Origin: Polytrichum commune
Taxonomy: Eukaryota; Streptophyta; Polytrichopsida; Polytrichales; Polytrichaceae
Assembly: GCA_950295325.1 (NCBI GenBank)
Contig: OX485803.1
Span: forward strand, 44,777,554 to 44,841,553
Length of the DNA: 64,000 bases
Direction: 5' to 3'
Within the stretch, counting starts at the first letter, position 1; each line of letters starts with the position of its first letter. Both the position numbers and the translations under genes were made by a program. Positions 16,461-29,965 of the stretch are shown one piece after another. The notes under the pieces were generated by a model, which saw only the letters and a list, made by a program, of their open reading frames with translations, did not search any database and was not told where the DNA came from.

Positions 16461-19156
16461 CCCATCTAGAAGTTGGTTTGACGAGCTCGAGGACCTATTT
16501 TGTAACAATTTTGGAATGTAGAACTATGCATGTCAAAAATTTGCGATTGGAGTATCCTCAATGTATGACCTCCAATTAAAGTGCAAATTATTTTATTTAT
16601 AAAGTATTTGTGCAAAGGAGGTCATTTTGAGGCTCATTTGTGCGTCCATTTGGGTGTCATACAACATGTGGAAGAAGAGTTTGCCACATCCAAACAAGCA
16701 CATCTTGAAACTGGAACTTTGCTTATGAGGAAATTGTTGTGTTTATAGAATCAGTCCTAATTCAATTACAAAATAAGACCTTACTCCTTCTTCAATTGAA
16801 GGTTTCTGCGAAATGGCTCCGTTCCATCTTTTGTTGCCAACATCAAGTTCCATGAATGAAAGTGGACACATGTCCAAGGTTGTGCCACTAAGTTGGTATG
16901 ATCAAATCTAACATCAAATTTGGCTAGTTGAAGTGTGCTAAGACTCCAATTTAACCCCAAACCTGTAGCTAGCCACTTAAGACAAGTGACCTCAAAAGGC
17001 ACACATACAATAGCAATTGGGGAGCAATTGAAAAACACACATATTGTGGTTTTATAATCAATGAAGATGATATGCAAAAGCAAATAAAAAACTTTTTCAT
17101 TACATGATCACACATGCCCCCCAATTGTAGTAATCAATAAAACTATAATGTTGTTGATATTTTTAAGTATGTAATCCAATATCATTGTAGCACATGTGTT
17201 TTATTTTTAATATTTCCATCCATAACAACAAGTCTTGCCATATACCATCCAAATTAAGGAATATTGCATGTCTCATGGAGTAGGCACACCCAATTGAGTA
17301 ATGCTTTATTATCATTTGAAAACATTTTATAAATGTAATCTGAACATTCTTGCATAAGTTTGAATAAAAGAAATCTATACATTAAGAATTAAATGTTAAG
17401 ATACTCCGGAAAGCAAAACCATCATATGTGTCAAAATTTGTCATGTATGTTATTATAATTCTATTGTGTACACTATTAAAAGTGTGATGTGCTCAACTTT
17501 GACACCCTATTTTATACTAAATAATCAAGCACAATGTGGTGAGGGAATGGGCTCAACTAAGCCTTAACCCTTCACCCTACCCCCAAAAAAGATCTCACTG
17601 CCTCGATTGGCTTGCCAAGCTGTGGGAGAGACCAAAAAAGCCCACCAAGTGGAATTAAATGGACTAAGGGTAAGTTTTGATGTAGGTCCATGTAGGTCGC
17701 CTGCCCATTAGATTCTAGATAATAGTGGACCGTTGGAGGTGTTTTCATGTTGATAAGCACAAGTCGCCAATCAATCACATTCCCGTGGCCTACTAGAATG
17801 TGGAGGGTTGTAGACATGGGCCATGAAACTTCCATGCGCCCACTCAAGCACTTTTTTACCTACAAGTGTTGGTCACCAAAGGATTGAAGACCGGCTTTAG
17901 GAGGAGGTTTTGACCTGGAGGAGGAGGTAAGTAGGTGGGCCTGCATTTGAGAAGATGACAGTAGTTAGTTGGCACATATAGAACCCCACCCCACCAAATT
18001 CTATCTACATTTGGGAGAGTTTGTCCTTATTCCCACTAGAATCTAGTGGGCAAGAGGCCTACATGGAAACCCATCCTAAGAAGCTCAAAGCTTACAAAAA
18101 AAAACACCGGATGTGCCCGAGTTCGGGTTCTTGAGAGGTTTAACCCTTTCTTCCTGACATGTGCATTCCATGAATTTGGAACTTTCATACCACCTTTGAC
18201 GTCGGAGGCAATTCAACCCACTCTCACTAACCTATTTTATGATCCACCACTTGTATTTGGAATAAAGAATCAAAGTGTTGTAAAGATTACTTGTGTTGTG
18301 GCAAACCTTAGACTTGTTTGAAGGTTCAAGGAACACCCTCTTGGGGGTTTTGGTAACTACGCCTCGTAGGAAGGGTTGGGGGGGTATGCGCTATAGTTTT
18401 GTGGTGACCATGTTTCCTTGCAATGAGCTTGGCTTAAGCTTAGTTCCCTTGCGTAAGCAAAAGGGTAAGCCTAGGCATTGCACGTGTTGCATGACTCTTG
18501 GCTCTGATTTTGACCCTCATTCTCGGCCAGTGAAGTTCGTGCCCACAATGACCTGCTAGGCAAGTGGGCCCTGGGTCAACAAGACTTTGACATTAATGTT
18601 TTATACAACCCTAAAAAAAATCCTATAAAACAAGCTCAACATCTCTCAATTACCGGCTTAGGTGGCAAACGAACAACATTCAAGCTGAGTACTATTCATT
18701 TTTTAAGGCAACCCCATCGTATAAGAAGCATTACACCTGTTTAATTCCCGTCCCAACGGTGGAAGCAACTACTGTACTGCTGCTGAGTAATGTTATGAAG
18801 ATTATTATTTGTGTCAAATAATAAAACAAAATAAAATAAAATGGCCATGTAGGCTTTTAGGGTTTTTACTTGTAGAGTATAGGACAACTGGGGTCCTGAA
18901 TTTGAAATGGTTGACTAAATGTTTACACAGCCGCTTTGCAGGTTGCATGCTTCAGAATCAAAGCTGAGGATTTTTACTTTAAGGTCGCATTGTACACTCG
19001 GACTCAATATTCTCCCATTTGAAGTTTTGACCCTCTGCTTACAGATTCAATTCCAAAGCAAGTTAAACTTAATCCCGACTTTTTGATGTATAATGGATGA
19101 TACTTTCCACAATGCCATTTGAAATTTGAAACTGGGTTTTGGGTCAAAGAGACATA
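16461..19156. other. gene-free stretch
   Basis: I find no recognisable gene in this 2.7 kb. Open frames at 17572-17847 (-), 18046-18321 (+) and 18293-18559 (+) have protein-like composition in places but no motif I can name. They may be decayed transposon sequence. Confidence 0.4.
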
Positions 19157-20836
19157 CAGTCTAACCTTGGTAATGTCACACCATCCGTTTCACCAAAAAG
19201 AGTGATATAAACAAGGTGTGACATATTTGATAATGCCACATTTTGAAGATTTGTGCATAATGTGATATTATCAAAAAAAAAGAGGGTAGAAAATCAAAAT
19301 TAAATTACATTGTAAAAAAGAAAATAACAAATACGAGACTTCAATGTTCTTGAATGTAAAACCTAATTCAAAATTGTGAATAACAACAAGAGCACATCAT
19401 AATGTGTCATTGAGATCAAGTAAAGACCTCTCACTAGAGACAAAGAAGCTTCGAATGTCACATTGTTTTGTTGATGTTAAATGTGCAACACCAATTCTAA
19501 TGAGTTTGTCGTGGATTTTTTTTCTGGTAGATGTCGAGGTTCGATTGTTGGTTGTCTAGGCAGAGGCACGTGAGCGACTGCGCGGGTTTCGACTTCCCTG
19601 CTGGTTGGCCTTCTTGTTGCTGCGCCTTCACCCCGCACATCAGCCTGGCCGCCTCGTCGTACGCATAGGTTGCGTCCTTGGCCGTCTCGAATGTGCCCAA
19701 CCACATCCTCATCTTCCTGCAATGCACACATTGTTCGAAATGCGGGTTAGCCAGAGCAAGTTCGCACACTGCTCATCTATCTTTTTAATTACTCTTACTC
19801 CAATTACTTGACATACATCTCGCACCTTGTCCTTAAAAAATCATACGCTACCGAATTCACAAAGCTCTGCAACAATGCCAACGAAGGCTTACAAGAGCAA
19901 AAAACCAACCAATCACTAGCTTCCAATGTAGCAACAACAACAACAACAACAACACAACGAAGAACACCTGCACTGCAAACCAATTGAACTAATTCAGCTT
20001 AAGTCGACACTGCTCTGTACATGGACTAGCTCAGCTAAACCGTAGAACTTAACTTCCTGAATTACTTCACACAAACCGAAACCCTCATGATCAATTCTGG
20101 AATACACAACACGCATGTGATGGCATTGGCGTCTTCCACACGCAAGACCTATCTGCTCACTCCCAATTTCCGTGTTCCCATCTATGAGAGAAAGCCAGAA
20201 ACAGAGCCGAGAAGGTTATCTCCAAAACTAGGAAACGAATCAGATGGGCGCCCAAACTAATTAACCAGTGATAAACAACCCTCTAACTTAGTTTACAAAT
20301 TCTGCTAAACAAAATTGGGGATCTCCCTCTACTTCCCAAATGTGAGTACCTTCTAGAAACCCCAATTCTAGCTCCGTGAAGCAAAATTCCTTGGTTTCTT
20401 CTTCTTCTTGTGCCCACATGCGTGAACACCGTGAAAAGATACACAGTTGAACACATGTGACGGAAGGTGGGGTGCATAGAGGCCGAGAAGTCTTGACAAC
20501 GCCGTGAAAAGACAACACCTTTGAGTGCCGTGTATAGACAACACCGTTCAGGGTTGGTGCATGATCAAGTTCCAAGAATAGCATTGCATTTATCACAGGG
20601 GCGGCGCATGACCCTTTCGGCTACTACAATATGTCCATCCAACCATCACATACAATCCATTCATACTTGGTATTATCACATTTACACTACGGATTTTGGA
20701 AAAAAATAATGACATTACCAAGGGTGATAGGGATAATAACGAGGGAGTTTTACACTATGAAAATCGGTTTCAAACTTCTAGGTGACAATATCAAGGTGTT
20801 CTATTAACAAGAGTGACATTATCAAGGTTAGACTGT
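19157..20836. mobile_element. pogo-like TIR element carrying an AP2 exon
   Basis: A 1,680-bp element with inverted ends CAGTCTAACCTTGGTAATG at the left and the complement of CAGTCTAACCTTGATAATG at the right. TA flanks both sides (19155-19156 and 20837-20838). CAGT-ended TIRs with TA duplications are typical of pogo/Tigger elements. No transposase is visible inside. Instead it contains an AP2/ERF half-domain (19497-19716) and unassigned sequence, so it looks like a gene-fragment-capturing, non-autonomous element. Confidence 0.7.
19497..19716 (-). pseudogene. AP2/ERF C-terminal half-domain fragment
   Basis: On the minus strand an exon preceded by a good acceptor (GCATTGCAG, ending at 19717) encodes KMRMWLGTFETAKDATYAYD and EAARLMCG. 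This is the second half of an AP2 DNA-binding domain (the amphipathic helix and the WLGTF strand). The family continuation after MCG (normally a TNFP-like motif) is replaced by unrelated Gln/Gly/Lys-rich sequence, and the frame stops at 19497. The first half, with RGVRxRxW, was not found upstream within the host element. In AP2 genes an intron can fall at this point, so a single exon may have been captured. I call it a transposed fragment, not a working transcription factor. Confidence 0.7.
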
Positions 20837-20838
20837 AC

Positions 20839-23499
20839 TTGATTTAGATGTTGTTCAACACTCATGAACGAAATACAACTTAGAACATGACCTTATCAAG
20901 TTAGTTAGTTAGTTAGTTAGTGGTGAAGAACAAAGGGCCGGTGACTTGGAATTAAGGGGGCGGTGCGCATGCATTCTCCAAAGCAAGATGATAATGATCA
21001 TGAGTTAGTTGAGTTTTAAGGTTAGTGGGCCTTACACTATAACAACATGATCCAACACAACACATGTCCGAACGATTGATCCGGTAAATTGATAAGCTCA
21101 CACTAGATTCCACTCATAGACTACACCGTTTATGGTGTTTAATGTCACTTATCTTAGTTTGAGGCGTATCTTAGGTTACACTAATGACCGACAACTTCAG
21201 CATTAGTGTTACCTCATGACACTTGGCGTTTAATGTGTGTATACTAATATCTTGGCGTGGGTATGTTCAATAATGGTATGAGGTGTGTGCCTATGTTACA
21301 CAATGGTCCACAAGTTGGTTAAAGGGTACACAAATGACATTGGCATTCATTTGCTCCAGAATGTCTTCCTCTTGCATACTCAAATGTAAACACATGACAC
21401 TTGGCATTAGTTTGATCAATAATATCTTCCCCTTGCACACTAGAGCATAAAACTATTATCTCAAATATCCCAATGTGCTATATTAATCATCATAATTTAA
21501 ACCAAATTTCACTTAATTGTTTTTTTTTACCTAATGTTGGCAAATAGAATCATATTGGCAATCGTTGGACGTGACTCTTTGGGAATTCTAGGCATCCAAT
21601 TTAGGCCCTTTGCAAACAATGTACGTGACACTAAATGCCATAGCGGTGCAATTGTGTCAATTTTCCAAGCGTGGTTTTTTTAGATTATGTTTTTGGGGAC
21701 CATGTTCTTTACTAGTATGATCTGATACTCTATTTTATTGAGACACTTATATTTAAGTGGTGTGTGGTTTGGTGTGGATCTAAGGATGGACATACGTTGT
21801 GATAAATATTTGTTAAATATTATTGGTTCAATAGTCAACATAAGTATGGTAACCTAAAAGATGATTTTATTCTAAGCATTTGAGTGGCCCAAATTTGGGC
21901 GTCTTCATACACACAAATGCGTGTTTGAATTACATACTACAATTCTTAAACAATTTTGTTTCGAGTGATCTTATCTCAAATTCGTTCATTATGTATGTGT
22001 GTTTTTCAAATCGATCGAGTGTCGTAATATTATTGAAAAATTGGGTTCAAAATTATGACATGGGTGCCTTTAGATGCAAACATATACATATTATTTTGAT
22101 CATCAATGTCACATATGATTGTATTGTCAATTTCACCCTAATATGAGATGACATGCACTAAATAAATTCTCCAAACCCATAAATATAAATCACTTCTTGC
22201 TTTTGAGACTTTGTAAGGCTTGTATAAATTGCTTGTATAGCTCATACATTGAGCCCCTTGGTCCATTAAGAGTTAGTAAGAAAAGAAAACCCTCACCTTG
22301 ATACATTGATAAGATATTCCTATGCCCTCCAAAAATTATGAGGAATGTCTTAGGAGAATTGGGTGCCGACCTAGAAGTGTTGATCCACTCACCTTAGTCA
22401 AGTTGAGATGAAAACAAGAGTTGCATGAAGATTGTATGAAGTTACCTATGTCATGCTTTTCAATCCATGTTCAACATGCGTTTCAATTAGGACACATGTT
22501 TGGGTATAAATACCCGACTTGGATGGTATGATATCCTTCAATAAGGTGAGAGGGAATTATCACATACAAGATACTTCACATTCATCCCACATAGAAGCTC
22601 TGAAATGCAACCCGTATGTTACTGTTTCTTGTTAAATTTACACCGGGTGCAACTTTAAAGACCATGAATTAGTTTAGTCCAAGTCACTTGAGATGAATTG
22701 GTCACAAACGTATAGGAGCCAAGTTTTTATGTTGGATGAATGAGAGGCATGCTTGTATGCAACACGGTATGCAATAATTTCCTCTCTCCTCTCAATACCA
22801 ATGTTGTTACCCACTTGACATTTGAAAATGTATTATTTCAAAAAGTTATGATATCACGTACATGCCCTTGGATAACTTATGAAAAGTATTAACATCGTGA
22901 CTCATCATTTATCAATGTTTTACTAGTTTTTCTTCAATAGCCTTACCTAATGGTAGATGCAAAAAAAAACTCCACCTATGTTCCACACAACACTAACCAC
23001 TATTAAGTTGAAGTTGAGTACATCTAGTACTCCAAATGGAATGCATGACAAGTGCTTTCTTGTTGTCGTTTAATAATAAATAGCCTAAATTTTTCCATTT
23101 GTGGTCATTAGTGTGGGAAATCCAAAATTAACAACAATGAATTGAGAACAAGGGACAATGAGGGGTACGGAAGCTAGGGATAAGATTGGGAGGTGGCTAG
23201 AGAATTTAGGTGATGTGTGCATCCCTTGAGGTTTGGAAATTCATGACCATTAGCAATTAGTTTGGAAGACGCATCAGACAAACAAGGGCATCAATTTAGT
23301 ATTTATTGTGCTAGTACCTATAATTGCATGTGTTTTAGTTTCCTTGGTTATCTCATGATCTCTCGGATGTCTTTGTTTCTTGCTTGGAACACATAAGTAT
23401 AATCTTAGAACTTGCTAGGATTTGCTTGAACATTATGTATACTTATGAGAGCAAGGGAGGCCCTAGAGAATGCATATAAGGTAGGAAGTAGGTAGTCAT
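20839..23499. other. gene-free stretch
   Basis: No gene is supported. There is an (AGTT)n microsatellite near 20902-20924. An ATGTGG-family fragment is likely near 21735-21850 (GACACTTATATTTAAGTGG). Short open frames such as 21880-22146 carry no motif I recognise. Confidence 0.4.
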
Positions 23500-24790
23500 C
23501 AAAAAAGTATCTACCCACACTTATATCACAAGCAATATTGAAGCTGATAAGCTGGTTAAACAAGGTTCTACATTGGACACTATCACTAACATCCCCTTCC
23601 ATCTTATTGGTCATTAGATCCACTATTGGTTGGTCAATTTCTCCACATCTACTCAATGTGACGACTTCATACACAACCTCAAACACTATATTAACAAGTA
23701 ACACCTTGGTTATATAGAGTCTTGTGCTATAAACGTTTTATATCCCTTGTCACCAACTGTGACATACATCATGAGCGGTCCAACCTATTCTAAAATTGTG
23801 AACATGTATCATAAGCCCAAATCATTCAAACACTCAAATGTCAATATGGTTGATGAATGGGCAACTTTTGTAAACAAAGAAACTTCAATTGTGTTCTTTC
23901 CTCCTTGTGCAACCTTTGTCCACTTCAACAAAATGATAATTGCTTGCACCTTTGTTGTTGTACTAACAAACACACTGCCAATCTACATACTAACTATCAT
24001 AATAAAAGTTGTTCATGCCATTGCCAAAACTTTGCTTGCCCATCCAACCACTACACACTTCATGCTCATGCATGAAGGAATGCTTATATAATCAACTTTA
24101 AAAAAAAAAATAGTTAAAAAAACACACACACACACCACACACACACACACCTTGCAAATACAATTGGCTCATCCCATGCTTGTGTTTCCTCCCCAAATGC
24201 TAGTGACTTGCATGTTTGAGGTCCAACATTCTCTGCATCAAAGGAAATCCCATGTGGATGCCCCTCAAATTTTCCCCATCCCCAAAATACCAACCGACTC
24301 AATAAATTCACATATTGCAATGATAGATTCTCACTAGCGGCCATTGCTTGCAAACATGCCAAGTATGATTTGCTTATTCCACACCTTCGCCAACTCAGTT
24401 GGCAAGCTCTTCCTCCCTTGATCCTTGTGACCAACATCCGCAAGACACTATCCTTGATTTCTCCTTCACCACCCTCAAACATCTTTAAATGTTGAGCCCC
24501 AAGATTTAAAATGTCATGGAAACCCTCTCCCTTGAAGATATTAAATACCTTTTATATATTGTCCTCCATAAGATATACTTGGAAAAACACTAAACCATGT
24601 TCCACTAGATTGGCCTTTCTACAAAATACATGATATGACTTGGGCCCACCTATTAACATGTACGCATTTCACCATCCTCCACTTCCATTCCCACCTTGTC
24701 ATGGTACAAGATTAGTTAATATGCCATCTCCACATCAATCTTCACTGACGTTCTTTATCTTTCTTGCAAGATAGGAAGGGAAAGAAAAAG
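23500..24790 (+). pseudogene. relic A of the dual-endonuclease LINE (3' part)
   Basis: A decayed, 5'-truncated copy aligning to ORF2 from the end of RNase H to the 3' UTR. Visible matches in shifting frames are SNIEADKLVKQGST (RNase H end), IHYWLVNFSTSTQ, WMGNFCKQRN followed by LCNLCPLQQNDN (zinc knuckle), and FTYCNDRFS with KHAKYDLL (RLE core). The TATGACTTGGGCCCACC stretch near 24630 corresponds to the 3' UTR of the young copy. Several frameshifts and stops are present. It shows that the lineage has been in this genome for a long time. Confidence 0.75.
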
Positions 24791-26350
24791 AGAACGTGGA
24801 TTTTATTTCTTTTTGCTAGACTATATGCAACCATCTTTTGGGCATCTTCCCATTGATATGGCACCTCTATGAGTACTCTTGCTAAAGAAAGGGGAAGGGG
24901 TCCATTTATTGGAGTCAAGAGAGACGTCTTAGAGGTGAAAGGTGAAAGGAAAGTCGACCATGAAATATTCCACTTGTGGTTTGGTTGGTCTGTCCTTTAC
25001 AAAAGCTTAAACATGGACAAAAGCCTCAACATTCACAACCAAAGGGGATTCAATTTGTAAGGTTGTTTTTTAAAGAACCTCATATCCACTACAAGGAATA
25101 TTTTGTCTTCAACCATCAATTCTTTACCAGTAGATGGTTTTGTGAATTATAAGAGGGCACACTCTAAGTCTATATTCATATTATCTATAGCCACGTTGTG
25201 GAAGAGAACCCACAGTAAGATCATGCAAACCATGTACGCTGGTATGTGCAATTAGGTTGCCTTTGCAAATAGGCTTTCTCTTTACCCATGCAAATCATTG
25301 GTCAACCTTGTAACTATGTTCATCCATATAACAACCACAATAAAATAATAATAAATACTAGCTTTTTGAGATTTTGATAATAAATATCCAAATTAGTGTG
25401 GAATGTCAATATATTAGTGTGGGGCAACTTAATCACACATATCAATGTAATGTGCTTTTTCCTCCACAGTGAGTTTGTTGTACACCTCTCTATCACTTTT
25501 TGCCAAAATTGACAATTGCAATCTTAAAATCAACCCTATCATATCCCAAAATTGATTTAAACTAATTTGAATGTTCATAATGCACAAAAGCTACACGTCA
25601 TATCACATTTGAATAAAGACTTAGACTTAGAAGTTGATCATCGTTATGTGCATCATAAGAATTTCACCCATAAATGTCCAAAATTAACATCATACTCTAC
25701 ATTCAAGCTAACATTTCTTTATGTAGCATCCATAAATTAGTCAGTATCGACTCTCATCCATTGATGCATCTTAAACCAACATATGCTCATAATACCTAAA
25801 GAATTTCAACCCAAAACTAAGTCATCTTAATGTATTAAGATTTTATATAATTTGAAACTAAACAAAAATACTTACATGAAGTTTATCAAACTTTTTCAAA
25901 ACACCGCACACATATATATATGTGTGTGTGTGTGAGTGAGATCTCTAATTCGATCTCAACAAGTTTACTTCACATGTCCTTTCTAACCTTGCAAGCTTCA
26001 TTGTCCTATTGCACATGAATAATGCATGTTACTTATGTGAAAATTGCTTGGGCCTTTAGGGGTTAAGTTGGGTAACTTGGTGAGAGCAAGAAATGAAGTT
26101 CAATAGCCTCCAATGCTTGCTTCCGTATTGTGAGATGGTAAAGGGGGTTTTAAAGTGAGGGACACCACGAAAACGTGTGCCATCAATTAATTGATAGATT
26201 CTATAAGTACACTCATATGATGATGCCGTCCTCCAATCCCACGGACTTTCATTGCCATCAATTTGAACATGATTTAATCACCTTGCCAACATCCATTGTG
26301 AGCCTCGTGATCATCGCTCTTAAGTTTTACATCCATCCTTCCTTCCATAT
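24791..26350. other. gene-free stretch
   Basis: No recognisable gene. A dinucleotide run (AT then GT) lies at about 25912-25938. The sequence is AT-rich with scattered short frames only. Confidence 0.4.
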
Positions 26351-26704
26351 AATAAGCTACGTGGCCTTATCGTGGGTATTTCAAAACTTCAACTCCCCAA
26401 ATGGTTTGGGTTGTTGGATTGGATAAGAAATCATCTCATCCACATAACAAATGCAAATCACAAAGGTTGCCATTTCAAGTTTCAAAATCGAGATTGAGAT
26501 GTAAAAGTATTATATTTTTTTTAACATTAAAAATCATGCATAGAATAATACCCTTGCAATTTTTGTTAACTATTGAATTATATTGGTGTCTACGTAGACA
26601 CATCTCATTGTAAAACAAGTATTCTTGTGTTTGATTCTTCCTACAAGTATTGTCATATACTACTCGTTTATTGATGTTCAAGCAAGATGAATGACCACAT
26701 AAGT
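26351..26704. repeat. ATGTGGCC dispersed repeat copy
   Basis: Begins CTACGTGGCCTTATCGTGGG, passes through GGATTGGATAAGAAATCATC and AAATCGAGATTGAGATG, and ends GAATGACCACATAAGTG. The opposite ends share ATGTGG/CCACAT, as in other family members. Non-coding. Confidence 0.55.
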
Positions 26705-27943
26705 GATTGATGTTCACATATTTAGTAGAATCTTTAGATGGTCAACCATGATGGAATTTGATGCATGCCACTATTGAAGGTGGGTGGACAATATCATGTC
26801 CATGGCCATGCCACAATCACCTTTGGTAAATTGACCCTATAATTACCACATTTAGTGTCTTAGCGCTTGAGTGCGTTAGCTTTGAGTGCAAAAGCAAGGA
26901 TTGTGCTTTTTCCCCGAAAGAATTGGAGAAGCTTAGGAATGAAAACTGTTGTGCAAATTTGGAATCTCAATGTTATGTAAGTGCATTTGTAGGGGGAGGT
27001 ATTTGAACCCATGTCTTTTAATTATCCCAGAGTCCACGCATGATATGCTAATTTTTGAGAAAGTTGTTGGAATCCTCTTTATGATATATTACTAATACAG
27101 GACAAGGTGGGAGACTATTTTGGTCTTCTCCACGGTGTTCCCCACCCAACCTTTGTAGAAATAATTGTCAATCCATGCCATGTACTACACTCACAAGAAA
27201 TTGCCAGTGATATACTAGAGGAAGGCCAAGAAGAAGTGCCATGGGAAACAATAGAATACACTCCCGTCTTCTTTTCCCTTAATTGAGAATACTTGAGGAA
27301 CAAAAGGAATCACAAAATACTATCACAACGGAACACTTTCAACATTGCTTCATTGTTATAATGTAATAATGAAACAATAAAACACTACGAGTGTTAGATT
27401 TACTAGGTAGGTAATAATACCATGGGCATCACACTCTTTGTTAACCCCGAGGCAACATGGATGGACATGTCCTTACGCGCTTATTCTAGGCGGGTGCATT
27501 AAACTCCATCATGGTAAACTATGCTCGGGCTCACCTACTTCGACTTAGTACTAACAAATAGGTTGTAGTCATAACTCGGGTTAACCAACCTCGCTTGGAT
27601 CATGGAACATGCATGGTTGAGCGCATGCTTTGACCATGCTCCATACATATAACATTGAATACATCGTTGACATGGGTTGGTAGAAACATAAATAATCAAT
27701 TGAAGATTCTTGCCTTGAAGTTAGCTATCGACATTATCAATGCGATGCGCATGTGCTAGAGTTGTCAATTATTGTCTAGATTTTACTTTAATATTGGGTA
27801 CAATTTAGGATGTGAGTTACAAATTGAACACATGTTGAAGTCCATATTGCGTCCATACCGTTATGCAATGTTTTATAGTGTTTTTATCTAAAGTCTAAAG
27901 TGATTGACAAGCACATCAAAGCCACTCTAGAGGATTTTGTATT
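26705..27943. other. gene-free stretch
   Basis: Nothing recognisable. Short frames only, with no repeat family that I can delimit. Confidence 0.4.
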
Positions 27944-28650
27944 ATGATCTCCACTGAGATTACTACAATCATGTGGAAAGCATCTTGGGGTCTATCTCAT
28001 CATGGGGACAACCCAATAACATCAAAGATCATATTTGATAATGTCAAAGAGGTTTTTCTTGCTAAAGAGTGGAACTCTTTTGGTCTCTTGGGGAAGAAAC
28101 TAAATTACCTACATCTCAAGGTTTTTCTAAAATACGAATGTGAATTTTACTCAAAGCAACCATTGACACCACCAAAACAGAGGATCGTTGTTGCTTACTG
28201 CACCTTGAATCATGGACTTGCCATCAAAATTGAAGAGTGGTTAACCATCTTAGATATATAGATTATGCCATTTTTTTCTCTTATATTGTAGTTGAAAACG
28301 AGGCACACTTTGTGTTGGAGTGTCCCCTATACAAACCCCATTGAGATAGTTTCAATCACTCTTTGAGATGGCACGATTAGGAACTCTCGAGTCTTTCTTT
28401 CAATTAGACCATCAGAGTGGTTAACCATCTTAGATATATAGATTATGCCATTTTTTTCTCTTATATTGTAGTTGAAAACGAGGCACACTTTGTGTTGGAG
28501 TGTCCCCTATACAAACCCCATTGAGATAGTTTCAATCACTCTTTGAGATGGCACGATTAGGAACTCTCGAGTCTTTCTTTCAATTAGACCATCAAGTCGA
28601 CATGAGCCTCTACTTCACAGAGGCCACCAAACTCCATTACTCTAAGGAAT
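27944..28650 (+). pseudogene. retroelement C-terminal relic (zinc-binding RT tail)
   Basis: A 105-codon frame (27944-28261) is followed, after a frame break, by VENEAHFVLECPLYKPH and later FFQLDHQ and EATKLHYSKELASW. The C/H-rich E-x-EAHFVLECPLY signature is the C-terminal zinc-binding tail found after reverse transcriptase in many non-LTR elements. No RT domain is left upstream. The frame upstream (WKASWGLSHHGDN, RIVVAYCTLNHGLAIKIEEW) fits the region just before that tail. It is distinct from the dual-endonuclease LINE. Stops and a tandem duplication make it a pseudogene. Confidence 0.6.
28234..28593 (+). repeat. 180-bp tandem duplication, apparently perfect
   Basis: The segment beginning AGAGTGGTTAACCATC at 28234 recurs at 28414 with a 180-bp period, and the two copies read identically to their ends at 28413 and 28593. 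It duplicates the zinc-tail part of the retroelement relic. Perfect identity means a recent event, or an assembly artefact. Confidence 0.9.
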
Positions 28651-29199
28651 TAGCTAGTTGGACACCACCTTGACGTATCTTTAGTCCCATAAGCCTTTTA
28701 GCTTCCCGGACTCTAAAATCAATTTCATTTAATTTCATAGCATGAAAATGCTCATTTTTATTTATTGGCTGCAAATGCCAGGATCTTGTGGATTGTTGGT
28801 TTAAAATTCATGGATTATCGGGTTGAAAGTTCATGGCTACAAAGTGTAATGTTTGGATTTGTTCTTGACAACTGAGTTCAGTCACACCTCAAGCATTTTG
28901 CATTGGAAAGCATTCCCATGCGTGTGTGAGTGAGAGAGACTATTCTAGAGGGGTTTTTTGTTTGTTTGTTTGTTTGTTTGTATAAGCATCCACATGTAAA
29001 AGTGTTTCTTTCTTTGCACATCATGAACAAATTCTTCCATTGGGCAACTTCTGACATGAACTTGGACTTGTATACATTGGTAACTACTTTCATATCAATA
29101 TCCCCTTCATGTTTCAGCTTTAGATTAATTTCCTCCTATGCTATCTGAATTTCATAAGCTTTGTTCAATGGTAGAGCACTCAACAAGGGCCCCAAAATG
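28651..29199. other. gene-free stretch with (GTTT)n
   Basis: No gene. A (GTTT)n microsatellite lies at about 28956-28981. Confidence 0.45.
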
Positions 29200-29690
29200 C
29201 AAACGGTATCATAAAATTAGTTGATTCACCTATTGTCATCATAGCTTTCCAACTGCCAGAAAAAAAGAATTTCCCAAATACAACTCACTCATACAAACAC
29301 TCAAACCCGCCAATTGGAAAATGAACCCTCTTATTGCCATAACCGTTGGTGTTAGGGAAGCCATCCACAAAAGTCCGATCCAAGAATCATAACGCCTGGA
29401 AATACCCAACAATGAAGTTCAAAAAGCTTTTGAAACAAACACATCAAATTTCCATCAAGTAATCACATACCTAGTATTAAAAAAAAGGAAAACTAGACAA
29501 CAAACTGGCACTTGTTGACTCATCCTAGGAGAAAAATCCTCCCTCATCGTGCACTTTACTTAGTGGAGCCCATCTTCCATAAGGGAGGAAGTACCCCTAC
29601 CGTAAAGCTTGGTAAAACATGATCATGGCAAGGATGAATGGGCTTCCATTCACGCTGGTATAAAACACACCGATGATTTTATTTTGGTTT
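29200..29690 (+). pseudogene. relic B of the dual-endonuclease LINE (RLE and 3' UTR)
   Basis: Aligns to the RLE core and 3' UTR of the element at 2564-14448. Visible pieces are FTYCHHSFP, PKYNSLIQTLKPANWKMNPL, IAITVGVREAIHKSPIQES, RLEIPNNEVQKAFE and VLKKRKTRQQT, with stops between. The sequence then continues through GTGGAGCCCATCTTCC and GGGCTTCCATTCACG, which match the GAGCCC...GGGCTC frame of the 3' UTR. The conserved order proves the homology. It is 5'-truncated and dead. Confidence 0.8.
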
Positions 29691-29965
29691 TTTTATGGGT
29701 ATTTGAGGATTATTTTCTTTCCCAAAACCATTCGATTATATATATCATCCAAGGGACTTTGTACCTAGACAAAATCATCATGGTATCAATATGGTTTAGA
29801 CTGGTATTGGTCCAAATAATAACTCAAGTATACAAAGATTCTCTTATCTTGTAATACCCACCAGACATCAATATTTGGTGTTACAATTTTGATACCAATC
29901 TAGTGGGTTTTTGGATACCATTATTGATATTGATACCATGCATTCACATATACACCGTTCCAACA
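29691..29965 (+). repeat. GATACC repeat element, intergenic copy
   Basis: Starts near GGGTATTTGAGGAT and ends near CACCGTTCCAACATTG. It is rich in TGGTATCAA/TTGATACC words and contains TACCCACCAGACATCAATAT. Two further copies lie in PyrD introns (54117-54400 and 55065-55426). Non-coding, probably a MITE. Confidence 0.6.

Noticed and set aside
19497-19716. Working AP2/ERF transcription factor
   Set aside because: The first half of the DNA-binding domain is missing and the exon lies inside a TIR element.
29163-29235. tRNA gene suggested by TTCAATGGTAGAGCA
   Set aside because: Only an A-box-like stretch is visible; no B box or acceptor stem pairs at the right distance.
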